Source of the DNA: Streptomyces sp. TRM70350
Lineage (GTDB): Bacteria > Actinomycetota > Actinomycetes > Streptomycetales > Streptomycetaceae
Direction: 5' to 3'
Assembly (NCBI RefSeq): GCF_019219825.1
Contig: NZ_JAHUXH010000035.1
Coordinates: forward strand, 1 to 64,000
DNA: 64,000 bases
A program made the position numbers and the translations under genes. Position 1 is the stretch's first letter. Every line of letters begins with the position of its first letter. A model generated the notes under the pieces. It was not told where the DNA came from. It made no database searches and worked only from the letters and a program-made list of their open reading frames with translations. Below, in pieces: positions 24,725 through 33,193 of the stretch.

Positions 24725-25965
24725 CCAACGCCTCCGGCCTCGTGGGCGGTCCTCCCCTCGCCGACGGCCTCTTCAGCCAGGTGCACCTGACCTTCTGGGT
24801 GCCGACCGCCGTCCTGACCGCGGCCCTGGCGATCAAACTGCCCAGCATCATCAAGATGTGGCGGGACCCGCTGCTGCGGGCCGTCGGTGGTCTGCTGCTC
24901 TTCGCCTGCGCCGTGTTCGTCTTCGCGGCCCCGCGGACCGTCGCCTGGACGAACCGGGTCACCGGAGTGCCCAACATCTCGGCACCCTGGGTGTACTCCC
25001 TGCTCACCGCCCTGTGCGCGTCCTGGCTGCTGCTGATCATCGCCTGGCGCAACGGCCTCACCGACCGCGCGGACCGCACACGCCTCGCGGTCCGCTGGGT
25101 CGTCTCCGTCTACGCCGGTGTGATCGTGGCCCTGTGGGTGCTCTTCTGGCTGGCGGACGCGCCCGTGGAACGCCTGCGCGACCTGGACACGTACTACGCC
25201 ACCACCCCGTTCATGCGCGAGCAGATCCTGCTCTACCTGACCGCGCACACCGTGGCCTGCGCGATCACGGCCCGGCTGATCTGGAACTGGATCCGCACCG
25301 ACGGCCTCGACGCCTGGCTGCGCTGGGGGCTCAGGCTGCTGGGCGTCGGCTACGCGACGAACCTGTTCTTCGACGCGTCCAAGCTCACCGCCATCGTCGC
25401 CCGCTGGACCGGCCACGACCTGGACTGGCTGAGCACCGATGTGGCGCCGCTGGCCGCCTGCGTCTCCGCCACCCTCGTCGCGATCGGCTTCATCGTCCCG
25501 CACGCCGGCCAGTACCTCCAGGAGCACTGGCGGGTCCGGGCCCGCCACCGGCAGCTGCGCCCCCTGGTCCTGCTGCTGCGGACCGTCACCGGCGTCCGCG
25601 AGCCCTTCGCCCCGCACGCCCCCGCCGAACTGCGCCTGATCCGCCGCGAGACGTTCATCCGTGACGCGCTCCTGCAGCTCTCCCGCCATCTCGACGAGGA
25701 ACTGCTCCGGCGCTCCCACGAGGCCGCGCTCGCCCTCGGCCGTCCCCCGGCGCGGGCGCAGGCGCTGGCCTCCGCCATCGCCGTCCAGGACGCCGTCGAG
25801 CGCAGGCGGCGGGCGCCGGACAACGACAGCACCGGCGACCCCGACACCACGTACCTCCTGCGGGAGATCCACGCCGTGTCCCAGGCCCTTCGCAGTCCCG
25901 ACGAGATCAAGGCGGTCCGCGCCCGCGCCGCCGCCCCGGCAGAGAGTGTCCCCACGCATGACTGA
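24721..25965 (+). CDS. MAB_1171c-type multi-spanning membrane protein
   Basis: This 414-residue protein has seven or more hydrophobic segments in the first 270 residues, including LTFWVPTAVLTAALAIKLPS, AVGGLLLFACAVFVFAAP, VYSLLTALCASWLLLIIAW, VVSVYAGVIVALWVLFWLA and VAPLAACVSATLVAIGFIVP. A cytoplasmic helical tail of about 140 residues follows (LQLSRHLDEELLRRSHEAAL). It matches the family annotated as MAB_1171c putative transporters in actinomycetes; the name is recalled from annotation and the substrate is unknown. GTG start overlapping the protease stop. Confidence 0.75.
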   Translation: MTNASGLVGGPPLADGLFSQVHLTFWVPTAVLTAALAIKLPSIIKMWRDPLLRAVGGLLLFACAVFVFAAPRTVAWTNRVTGVPNISAPWVYSLLTALCASWLLLIIAWRNGLTDRADRTRLAVRWVVSVYAGVIVALWVLFWLADAPVERLRDLDTYYATTPFMREQILLYLTAHTVACAITARLIWNWIRTDGLDAWLRWGLRLLGVGYATNLFFDASKLTAIVARWTGHDLDWLSTDVAPLAACVSATLVAIGFIVPHAGQYLQEHWRVRARHRQLRPLVLLLRTVTGVREPFAPHAPAELRLIRRETFIRDALLQLSRHLDEELLRRSHEAALALGRPPARAQALASAIAVQDAVERRRRAPDNDSTGDPDTTYLLREIHAVSQALRSPDEIKAVRARAAAPAESVPTHD

Positions 25966-27361
25966 ACCGTCCGTCCCCGCCAGAACCGCCGTCGTCCTGG
26001 GGGGATCCCACACCGGCATGCTCGCGGCGCGCGCCCTGACCGAGTTCGCCGACCGAATCGTCGTCGTGGAGCGGGACGTGCTGCCCCAGGGACCCGCCCC
26101 CCGCAAGGGGCTGCCGCAGGCGCGGCACGCCCACATGCTGTGGTCGGGCGGTGCGCGGGCCGTGGAGGCGCTGCTGCCGGGCGTCACCGACGCCCTGCGG
26201 GACGCCGGGGCGCGCCGGGCACCCGTCACGACGGACGTGGTCGCCCTGTCGCGACAGGGCTGGTTCCGCCGCTGGCCCGAGTCCCACCACGTGCTCCTGG
26301 CCGGGCGGGACCTGCTGGACGCGACGATCCGCGCGCAGGTCCTCGCGGACGACCGGGTCGAGGTCCTCCAGGGCACCCGGGCGGTGGGGCTGGAGGGCAC
26401 CGCGGCGGCCGTCCACGGGGTCCGTGTGCGCGAGCCCGACGGCGGCGAGCGCGTCATCCGGGCGGGCATGGTGGTCGACGCCACCGGGCGGGGCTCGGGG
26501 GCGGCCCGGTGGCTGACGGACCTCGGGCTGCCCGCGGCCCGGCAACAGAAGGTCGACTCCGGTCTGGCGTACGCCAGCCGCCTCTATCTCGCCCCCGAGG
26601 ACACCTGGTCCGGCTTCCCGGTCGTCAACGTGCAGCCCGACCCGCGCGACGGCGGACCGGGCCGGGCGGGCTTCCTGCTGCCCATCGAGGACGGCCGGTG
26701 GATCGTCACCCTGTGCGGCACCCGCGGCGGCGAACCCTCCGACGCCGACGACGACTTCGTCCGCTACGCCCGCGAGGACCTCCGGCACCCGCTGATCGGC
26801 CACCTGCTGGAACAGGCCGAGCCCCTGTCCGGCGTCTCCTGCACCCGCACCACCGTCAACCGCCGGTACTTCTACGAGCGGATGCCGGCCTGGCCCGAGA
26901 ACTTCACCGTCCTCGGCGACGCCCTCGCCGCCTTCAACCCGGTCTACGGTCACGGCCTGGCGGCCGCCGCGCGCAGCGCCCTGATCCTGCGCGACCTGAC
27001 ACGGCGCCACGGATGGGGGGCGCCAGGGCTGTCCCGCCGGGTCCAGAAAGCGGTGGCCCGACCGGTCGGCGCCGCCTGGGACATGGCCATCGGCCAGGAC
27101 GTGTTCTACCCCGGCGCCACGCCGAACGGCCCCTCGCTCAGGGACCGGCTCGTGGCCGCGTACGTCGACCGCCTCATGTACACGGCCACCGGCAACGGGC
27201 GCATCGCCCGCCGCGTGACCGACGTGACGTCCCTGGAGCGGGGCACGGAGGCACTGCTGGCGCCGGGGATGGTCCTGGCGGCACTGATCGGCCCCCTGAA
27301 ACCACCACTACCCGGCCCACCCCTGACGACAGAGGAGCGAAAGGCGGCGGGCCTTTCCTAG
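25958..27361 (+). CDS. FAD-dependent oxidoreductase/monooxygenase
   Basis: This 467-residue enzyme has an N-terminal dinucleotide fold (TAVVLGGSHTGMLAARALTE, ending in VVVERD) and the second FAD motif FTVLGDALAAFNPVYGHGLA (about residues 320-339), as in squalene-epoxidase- and halogenase-like flavoproteins. VVDATGRGSGAARWL is the usual middle signature. No transmembrane segment is evident. ATG overlaps the end of the membrane gene by 8 bp, so the three genes form one unit. Substrate unknown; a lipid or isoprenoid is a reasonable guess from the family. Confidence 0.85.
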   Translation: MTEPSVPARTAVVLGGSHTGMLAARALTEFADRIVVVERDVLPQGPAPRKGLPQARHAHMLWSGGARAVEALLPGVTDALRDAGARRAPVTTDVVALSRQGWFRRWPESHHVLLAGRDLLDATIRAQVLADDRVEVLQGTRAVGLEGTAAAVHGVRVREPDGGERVIRAGMVVDATGRGSGAARWLTDLGLPAARQQKVDSGLAYASRLYLAPEDTWSGFPVVNVQPDPRDGGPGRAGFLLPIEDGRWIVTLCGTRGGEPSDADDDFVRYAREDLRHPLIGHLLEQAEPLSGVSCTRTTVNRRYFYERMPAWPENFTVLGDALAAFNPVYGHGLAAAARSALILRDLTRRHGWGAPGLSRRVQKAVARPVGAAWDMAIGQDVFYPGATPNGPSLRDRLVAAYVDRLMYTATGNGRIARRVTDVTSLERGTEALLAPGMVLAALIGPLKPPLPGPPLTTEERKAAGLS

Positions 27362-27377
27362 CCGACAGTCCGGCAAC

Positions 27378-27438
27378 GCCCCAAAGGGGCGCGGGGCTGC
27401 GTTGACTTGCGGCTCCGCCGCGCGGGCGCGACCAGCCC
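27378..27438. repeat. Dispersed intergenic repeat, family B, copy 1 (hairpin-rich)
   Basis: GCCCCAAAGGGGCGCGGGGC is followed by TTGCGGCTCCGCCGCGCGGG and GCGCGACCAGCC. It contains a 5-bp GCCCC/GGGGC hairpin and a GCGGCTCCGCCGC hairpin and lies between convergent genes, where it may end transcription in both directions. A reverse-oriented relative is at 42778-42840. Confidence 0.65.
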
Positions 27439-27488
27439 CAACGGCGCCGCAGACACACGACGGCACAGCGCGGCACCGCCTTCACGGC

Positions 27489-28334
27489 TCACAGCGCGAA
27501 CGCCGGTTGGACCAGCCCCTTCCCCGCTCCCCGAACCACCAGCAGCGAGCCGGACAACGGCGCCGGGGCCGCCAGTCCGACGCGGGCCGTGGTGATGTAC
27601 AGGTCCGTCAGATCGGCCCCACCGAAGGCGCACGCCGTCGGACGGGGCACCGGAAGCCGAAGAACCCGGTCCAGCTCGCCCTCAGGCGTGTAGCGGCGTA
27701 CCGCGCCTCCGTCCCACAGCGCCACCCACACACAGCCGTCGGCGTCGACCGTGAGGCCGTCGGGGAAGCCGGCGCCCTCCTCGATCTCCACGAGGGCGCG
27801 GCGGTTGGCCACGTGGCCGTCCACGGCGTCGAAGACGTCGATACGGCGGGTCGGGGAGTCGACGTAGTACATGAGGCGGCCGTCGGGGCTCCAGCCCGTG
27901 CCGTTGCTCACCGTCACGTCGTCGAGGACGACGTCCACCGAGCCGTCGGGCGCGACACGGGACAGCGTGCCGCCGCCCGGTGCCTCGTCGTAGCGCATGG
28001 TGCCCGCCCACAGCGCCCCGTCCGGCGCCACGGCGGCGTCGTTGGCGCGGCGGCCGGGGACCGGGTCGTGGTGCAGCCAGCGGAAGGTGCCGTCCGGGTC
28101 CAGCAGGCCCACTCCGTCGCGGAGGTTGAGGACCAGGCCGCCGTTCGCGCGGGGTTTGGCCGCGCCGACGTGCTGGGGCGTGGTGCGGGTGGTGCGGCGG
28201 CCGGTGGCGGGGTCGTAGGTGTGCAGGCGGGAGGCGAGGATGTCGATCCAGATCAGCCGTCCGGCCGCCGCGTCCCATGTCGGGCCCTCGCCCAGCGTCG
28301 CCTCGGCGCGCACGGCCACCTCGTACGGCGTCAT
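27489..28334 (-). CDS. SMP-30/gluconolactonase-type sugar lactonase
   Basis: This 281-residue protein is a six-bladed propeller of the SMP-30/regucalcin family: ATLGEGPTWDAAAGRLIWID (metal-ligand Glu), KPRANGGLVLNLRDG, RRANDAAVAPDGALWAGTM (ligand Asn), VSNGTGWSPDGRLMYYVDS (ligand Asn and Asp) and FPDGLTVDADGCVWVALWDG. Relatives open sugar 1,5- or 1,4-lactones to aldonates. Its ATG overlaps the stop of the IclR gene by 4 bp. It would supply the step between a sugar dehydrogenase and the aldonate dehydratase encoded at 2430. Confidence 0.9.
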   Translation of the reverse strand: MTPYEVAVRAEATLGEGPTWDAAAGRLIWIDILASRLHTYDPATGRRTTRTTPQHVGAAKPRANGGLVLNLRDGVGLLDPDGTFRWLHHDPVPGRRANDAAVAPDGALWAGTMRYDEAPGGGTLSRVAPDGSVDVVLDDVTVSNGTGWSPDGRLMYYVDSPTRRIDVFDAVDGHVANRRALVEIEEGAGFPDGLTVDADGCVWVALWDGGAVRRYTPEGELDRVLRLPVPRPTACAFGGADLTDLYITTARVGLAAPAPLSGSLLVVRGAGKGLVQPAFAL

Positions 28335-29104
28335 GCGGCGCTCCGGTGGCCCAGCCGCTCCGACAGCTCGGCCGCGCCCTTCGCGGCGAGCTGCTCCAGC
28401 TCGGCGCGGCGCTCGTCGCTCCAGCGGATCATCGGCACGGAGATGGACAGGGCGGCCACCACCCGGCCGGTGCGGTCCCGGACCGGCGCGGCGACGCAGG
28501 AGACGTCCGGGTTGGACTCGCGGTTCTCCACCGCGATGCCCCGCTGCCGGATCCCGGCCAGTGCCTCGCGCAGGGCCGCCGGGTCGGTGATGCTGTTCGG
28601 CGTCATCGCGGCCAGCTTCACGCTGTCGGGGACGCGTGCGGCGAGCTCCTGCTCGGGCAGCGAGGCCAGCAGCATCTTGCCGACCGACGTGCAGTGGGCG
28701 GGCAGGCGGCGGCCGGCCGCGGAGACCATGCGCACGGCGTGCGTGGAGTCGACCTTGGCGATGTAGATGACGTCCGTGCCCTCCAGGATCGCCACGTGCA
28801 CCGTCTCGTCGCAGGTCTCGGCGACGGACCGGGCGACCTGCTGGCCCTCGGCGGCGAGGTCGAGCTGCTCGGCGTAGCGGCTGCCGAGCTGGTACGGGCG
28901 TACGCCGAGCCGGTAGCGGCCCGGCTGGCCGGGGACCTGGACGATGTAGGACCGGGCGGCGAGCGTGGTGACCAGCTCGTGCACGGTGGTGCGCGGCAGC
29001 TGCAGCTTGCGCACGATGTCGGGGGCGGAGAGCGTGCCGTCCCCGTCGAGGAAGAGCTCCAGGATGTCGAGAGCCCGGGTCACGGCAGGTACGAGGCGTC
29101 CCAC
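28331..29104 (-). CDS. IclR-family transcriptional regulator
   Basis: This 257-residue protein has an N-terminal winged helix (AVTRALDILELFLDGDGTLS, IVRKLQLPRTTVHELVTTLA, residues 7-55) and the IclR effector domain (CDETVHVAILEGTDVIYIAK, LPAHCTSVGKMLLASLPE, NRESNPDVSCVAAPVRD, ALSISVPMIRW). GTG start after GGGAGGGGG. Co-transcribed with the lactonase. A 13-nt AT-rich motif 107 bp upstream is shared with the operon promoter at 2.4 kb, so it probably represses or activates both units in response to a sugar acid or keto-deoxy acid. Confidence 0.9.
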   Translation of the reverse strand: MGRLVPAVTRALDILELFLDGDGTLSAPDIVRKLQLPRTTVHELVTTLAARSYIVQVPGQPGRYRLGVRPYQLGSRYAEQLDLAAEGQQVARSVAETCDETVHVAILEGTDVIYIAKVDSTHAVRMVSAAGRRLPAHCTSVGKMLLASLPEQELAARVPDSVKLAAMTPNSITDPAALREALAGIRQRGIAVENRESNPDVSCVAAPVRDRTGRVVAALSISVPMIRWSDERRAELEQLAAKGAAELSERLGHRSAA

Positions 29105-29210
29105 GACCGGCCCCCTCCCTTGCGTTCTGAGACGTGTGTCTGTTGGCTAGAGCGTTGTCTGCGGTGGTCTGAGTTTCGGTCTGACGATGGAGTGTCGATC
29201 CGAGCCGCTG

Positions 29211-29223
29211 TGTTCGAAATTTC
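29211..29223 (-). promoter_or_regulatory. Probable IclR operator upstream of the IclR gene
   Basis: TGTTCGAAATTTC here is the exact reverse complement of GAAATTTCGAACA at 2389-2401. Its position 107 bp upstream of the regulator start suits autoregulation. Confidence 0.5.
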
Positions 29224-29314
29224 AACACGCGGTCGGAATGGCGAACACAGGCTACTCATGGAGTGTTTGCCTGGGCAATGGCCTTGCACGGGCCAGGTGA
29301 GGCGGTGGGCGCGC

Positions 29315-29935
29315 TCAGTCCGCGCGCAGATGCCCGAAGGCCGTGCGGAGCAGTTCCTCGGCGACGGCCGGCGTGCGCTCCTCCTCCGGCAGCGCCGCGT
29401 ACGCGAACAGCGCGGAGCGGATCGCGCCGAGGGCGGCCCGGGAGAGCACCGCGGCACGCAGGGGCGTGGCCGTCTCGGGGTCGTGCCGCGCGAGCCGTTC
29501 GCGCACGGCCTGCGCGAGTTCGTCCTCGAACTGGCTGAGCACCGGCAGGAACTGACGCACCGGCTGGCCGGGGAAGCGCTGCGGCGGCCCGCTGAACATC
29601 AGGCCGACACCGCCGTCGGCGACGAGGTCGAGCGCCGCGCCCAGCACCGCCGAGTACGGGTCCTCACCGGCGGGCCGGGCGATCACCCGGGCCCGCATGA
29701 CGGGCACGAGGTCCAGGGTCTCGTCGAGGACGAGGTCCTCCTTGGACGGGAAGTAGCGGAAGAACGTCCGCTCGGTGACCCCGGCGGCCGCCGCGATGTC
29801 GCGCACGGTGGTCCGGGCGTATCCGCGCTCCTCGAACATGCGGTGCGCCGCCTCCTGGAGCGCCTTGCGCGTGGCCGCCTTGTGCGCCTCGCGCCGACCG
29901 CGGGGCGCGGCGGGGGGAGAGTCGAGGGTTGCCAT
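29315..29935 (-). CDS. TetR-family transcriptional regulator
   Basis: This 206-residue protein has the TetR helix-turn-helix at residues 20-70 (RKALQEAAHRMFEERGYART, TVRDIAAAAGVTERTFFRYF, then PSKEDLVLDE) and an all-helical ligand domain. It is divergent from the LmeA-like/MMPL pair, with two matching operator sites in the 74-bp gap. By analogy with TetR-controlled efflux pairs it should repress the exporter and itself, released by a lipophilic or toxic ligand. Confidence 0.92.
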   Translation of the reverse strand: MATLDSPPAAPRGRREAHKAATRKALQEAAHRMFEERGYARTTVRDIAAAAGVTERTFFRYFPSKEDLVLDETLDLVPVMRARVIARPAGEDPYSAVLGAALDLVADGGVGLMFSGPPQRFPGQPVRQFLPVLSQFEDELAQAVRERLARHDPETATPLRAAVLSRAALGAIRSALFAYAALPEEERTPAVAEELLRTAFGHLRAD

Positions 29936-29975
29936 GTGAGGAGTATCGCAGGCGGAAAACCGACGGTACAGAATC

Positions 29976-30015
29976 TGTCAGTCATGACAGATTGGCTATG
30001 CTGTCAGTCATGACA
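29976..30015. promoter_or_regulatory. Tandem TetR operator sites
   Basis: TGTCAGTCATGACA occurs twice, at 29976-29989 and 30002-30015, 26 bp apart. Each has TGTCA/TGACA inverted arms. The second covers the ATG at 30010 and lies just after a TATGCT -10-like box (29997-30002), so a bound repressor would block the start of an apparently leaderless transcript. Confidence 0.7.
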
Positions 30016-30735
30016 CTTTTTCGGAGGGGGCGTACGGTCCGCAGGCCGATCTCCCGGCGGGCCCGGCTGGTCGCCCTGGGCGTGGCCGGCGCGGTGCTGG
30101 CCGCCGGAGGTGTCGCCGAGGCGGTGGCACGCGACCGGGCGGCCGACCGGCTCGCGGACCGTATGGAGCGCCGGCTGCACACCGCGCTGGACGTCGGCTT
30201 CGGCCCGACCCCCGTGATGGTGCAGCTGGCCCGCGGATCCTTCCCCCGCGTGGAGGTCTCCGGCGAGGGCGCGACCTTCCGCCGGTTCACCGGGGTGGAT
30301 CTGCACGCCGAACTGGACGACGTGGTGCGCACCGGCGACGGGCTGTCGGTGGCCGACTCCCGGGTCAGCGCCGAGCTGGCCGACGCCGCCCTCGCGGACG
30401 CCGTCGCCACGATGACCGGGGGCGCGCTGGGCGCCGCCGCCGTCACCACCGACCCGGGCACGGGCGAACTGGTCGTGCACGCCGGGCCGGCCGGGCGGAT
30501 CGCCGTCGGTTTCCGGCCGGTGCTGCAGGAGCAGGGCATCCGCTTCGAACGCACCACCGTGCAGGTGGGCGACCGCACGATTCCGGACGCCCTCGCCGCG
30601 CAACTGCTCGGCGAGACCCCGCAGGAACTGGACCTGTCCGGGCTGCCGCTCGACCTGACGCCGCGGCGGCTCGCCGTGACGTCGAGCGGGCTGCGGCTGG
30701 AGCTGACGGGGGGCAGTACGACCGTGCAGGCCTGA
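30010..30735 (+). CDS. DUF2993/LmeA-like phospholipid-binding secreted or membrane-anchored protein
   Basis: This 241-residue protein has one N-terminal hydrophobic segment (RLVALGVAGAVLAAGGVAEA) and a domain typical of DUF2993 (LmeA-like): FPRVEVSGEGATFRRFTGVD, LDDVVRTGDGLSVADSRVSA and LPLDLTPRRLAVTSSGLRLE. LmeA of mycobacteria is a phospholipid-binding envelope protein involved in lipomannan maturation. The ATG at 30010 has no ribosome site and lies 7 bp after a -10-like TATGCT, so translation is probably leaderless. It is followed after 80 bp by the MMPL gene. Confidence 0.75.
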   Translation: MTLFRRGRTVRRPISRRARLVALGVAGAVLAAGGVAEAVARDRAADRLADRMERRLHTALDVGFGPTPVMVQLARGSFPRVEVSGEGATFRRFTGVDLHAELDDVVRTGDGLSVADSRVSAELADAALADAVATMTGGALGAAAVTTDPGTGELVVHAGPAGRIAVGFRPVLQEQGIRFERTTVQVGDRTIPDALAAQLLGETPQELDLSGLPLDLTPRRLAVTSSGLRLELTGGSTTVQA

Positions 30736-30815
30736 GCCCGGCCCACGCCGACCGTCGTGCCCCCTTTCGAAGACGACCCCCCTCGCACTGCCACTACTGC
30801 ACGAGGAGCATCTCC

Positions 30816-33134
30816 GTGGCGACTTGGCTCTATCGGCTCGGTCTCGGCGCATACCGCCGCCGGCGGCTCGTCCTGGCGGCCTGGCTGGCCGTGCTGGCCG
30901 GTGCCGTCTGTGCGCTGGTCGTCGTGGGCGGCAAACTCGACAACGAGTTCACGATTCCCGGCTCCGAGTCCCAGCGGGCCCAGGACACGATGGCCGAGGA
31001 CTTCCCGGCGGCGGCCGGGACCAGCGCGCAGATCGTGTTCACCGCGCCCGAGGGACGCAGGGTGAGCGATCCGCAGGCGGCACAGGGCATCCAGCGCACG
31101 CTCGCCGCCGCGCAGGACGCTCCGCAGGTCGCCGCCGTGATCCCGCCGGACCGGGCCGGGACCGTGACGCCGGACGGGCGGACCGCGCTGGCGCAGGTCA
31201 ACTACGACGTGACCCGGTCCGCCCTGGACGACGGCACGCTCGACGCGCTGGAGGAGACCACGCGGGCCGCCGAGGAGGCGGGGCTGGAGGTGTCCGTCGG
31301 CGGGCAGGCGTACGGCAACGGTGTGCTCACCCCCAGCGTGCTCGAACTCCTCGGCGTGGTCGTGGCGTTGGCGGTGCTCGCCCTCACCTTCGGCTCGCTG
31401 CTCGCCGCCGGGATGCCGCTGCTGACCGCGTTCGTCGGCGTCGGCACCGGGCTCGCGGGGCTGCTGGCGGTGTCGTCGGGGGTGACGGTGTCGTCGACCG
31501 CGCTGAGCCTGGCGCTGATGCTGGGGCTGGCGGTCGGCATCGACTACGCCCTGTTCGTGCTGTCCCGGCACCGCACGCAGCTGGCCCAGGGGATGGACCC
31601 GCGTGAGTCCGCCGGGCGGGCGGTCGGTACGGCGGGCAGCGCGGTGGTGTTCGCGGGGACGACGGTCATCATCGCCCTGGTGGGTCTGCTGGTCGTCCGC
31701 ATCCCGTTCCTGACCGTCATGGGCCTGAGCGCGGCGGCGACCGTGCTGATCGCGGTGCTGGTCGCGGTGACACTGCTGCCCGCGCTGTTCGGCCTCGCGG
31801 GCGCACGGCTCGCGCCGCGTCCGGGGTCGCGGGCGGCCCGGCGGGCGGGGGTGGTGGCGGGGCACACCAAGGACACCGGGGACACCAAGGACACCGAAGA
31901 CACCGAAGACACCGATGACACCGCGGGCATCAAGGACACCGAGGACACCGAGGACACGGCCAAGTCACGCGCGTCCGTCATGGGCCAGCGCTGGGCCCGG
32001 CTGGTCACCCGCCGCCCCCTCCTCGTCGTCGTCGCCACCGTCGCCGCCCTGGTCACCCTCGCCCTCCCCGCCGCCGATCTGCGCCTCGCGCTGCCCGACA
32101 ACGGCACGGCGGCGCACGGGACGTCACAGCGGGAGACCTACGACACCGTCGCCGACTCCTTCGGGCCCGGATTCAACGGGCCGTTGCTGGTGCTCGCCGA
32201 GGCGGACACGCCGGGGCAGGACGGGCAGCGGCAGGTGACCACCGTGGCCGGGCGGTTGCAACAGCTGCCGGGAGTGGTGAAGGTGGGGCAGCCGCAGTAC
32301 GCGCCGGACTCCGGGCGGGCGGTGATCCAGGTGGTGCCCGAGGGCGGCCCGCAGGACGAGTCCACGCAGGATCTGGTGGACGCCATCCGCGACGACGCGG
32401 CCACGATCGAGGGCGAGACGGGCGCCGCCGTCTCCGTCACCGGCACCACCGCGATCGGCATCGACGTCTCCGACCGGCTGAGCGCCTCGCTGCTGCCGTT
32501 CGCGGCCGTGGTGGTGGGCCTGTGCCTGGTGCTGCTGCTGCTCGTGTTCCGGTCCCTGGTCGTGCCGGTCAAGGCGACGATCGGCTTCCTGCTGTCGGTG
32601 GCGGCGTCCTTCGGCGCGGTCGTGGCGGTGTTCCAGTGGGGCTGGCTCGCCGACGCGCTGGACGTGGCCCGGACCGGACCGGTGGTCAGTTTCCTGCCCA
32701 TCGTGCTGATGGCGGTGCTGTTCGGGCTGGCGATGGACTACGAGGTGTTCCTGGTGTCGAGCATGCGTGAGGAGTGGGTGCGCACCGGGCGGGCCCGGGA
32801 CGCGGTGGTCGACGGCGCCGGGCACGCCTCACGGGTGGTCACGGCGGCGGCGCTCATCATGTTCGTCGTCTTCGCCAGCTTCGTGACGACCGAGGACGCC
32901 ATCGTCAAACCCATCGCGTTCTCCCTGGCGTTCGGTGTGCTGGTGGACGCCTTCGTGGTGCGGATGACGCTGGTGCCGGCGGTGCTGGCCATGGTGGGCC
33001 GCGGCGCCTGGTGGCTGCCACGGGGACTGGACCGGCTGCTGCCCGACCTGGACATCGAGGGGGCGCGGCTGCACGACGGCCCGCACAAAGAGCCCGTACG
33101 GCCGCTGACCGAAATCAAAGCGGGCTCTGGCTGA
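30816..33134 (+). CDS. MMPL-family (RND superfamily) lipid/drug exporter
   Basis: This 772-residue exporter has the MMPL arrangement: TM1 (LVLAAWLAVLAGAVCALVVV), a large extracellular loop, five TM helices including LALMLGLAVGIDYALFVLSR, a cytoplasmic linker, then a second half with MAVLFGLAMDYEVFLVSSMR. The GxDY and MDY motifs in TM4/TM10 are the proton-relay Asp-Tyr pairs. The linker (about residues 350-385) is a Lys/Glu/Gly-Asp-Thr tandem repeat built from 9-bp units. GTG start after GAGGAG. A 16-bp hairpin ends the unit. Probable substrates are lipids or hydrophobic metabolites. Confidence 0.92.
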   Translation: MATWLYRLGLGAYRRRRLVLAAWLAVLAGAVCALVVVGGKLDNEFTIPGSESQRAQDTMAEDFPAAAGTSAQIVFTAPEGRRVSDPQAAQGIQRTLAAAQDAPQVAAVIPPDRAGTVTPDGRTALAQVNYDVTRSALDDGTLDALEETTRAAEEAGLEVSVGGQAYGNGVLTPSVLELLGVVVALAVLALTFGSLLAAGMPLLTAFVGVGTGLAGLLAVSSGVTVSSTALSLALMLGLAVGIDYALFVLSRHRTQLAQGMDPRESAGRAVGTAGSAVVFAGTTVIIALVGLLVVRIPFLTVMGLSAAATVLIAVLVAVTLLPALFGLAGARLAPRPGSRAARRAGVVAGHTKDTGDTKDTEDTEDTDDTAGIKDTEDTEDTAKSRASVMGQRWARLVTRRPLLVVVATVAALVTLALPAADLRLALPDNGTAAHGTSQRETYDTVADSFGPGFNGPLLVLAEADTPGQDGQRQVTTVAGRLQQLPGVVKVGQPQYAPDSGRAVIQVVPEGGPQDESTQDLVDAIRDDAATIEGETGAAVSVTGTTAIGIDVSDRLSASLLPFAAVVVGLCLVLLLLVFRSLVVPVKATIGFLLSVAASFGAVVAVFQWGWLADALDVARTGPVVSFLPIVLMAVLFGLAMDYEVFLVSSMREEWVRTGRARDAVVDGAGHASRVVTAAALIMFVVFASFVTTEDAIVKPIAFSLAFGVLVDAFVVRMTLVPAVLAMVGRGAWWLPRGLDRLLPDLDIEGARLHDGPHKEPVRPLTEIKAGSG

Positions 33135-33156
33135 AATTCCCCGGGAAAACACTCCA

Positions 33157-33193
33157 CCGGCCCGCCTCTCGGGTTCACCGAGAGGCGGGCCGG
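33157..33193 (+). terminator. Strong 16-bp hairpin terminator after the MMPL gene
   Basis: CCGGCCCGCCTCTCGG (33157-33172) and CCGAGAGGCGGGCCGG (33178-33193) pair perfectly around GTTCA, followed by CATCTTTTGCC. It separates the exporter operon from the polyketide/sulfation operon. Confidence 0.85.

Noticed and set aside
31862..31968. KDT/EDT repeat as a separate coding unit or CRISPR-like array
   Set aside because: Nine-bp units inside a continuous exporter gene; no spacers and no break in frame.
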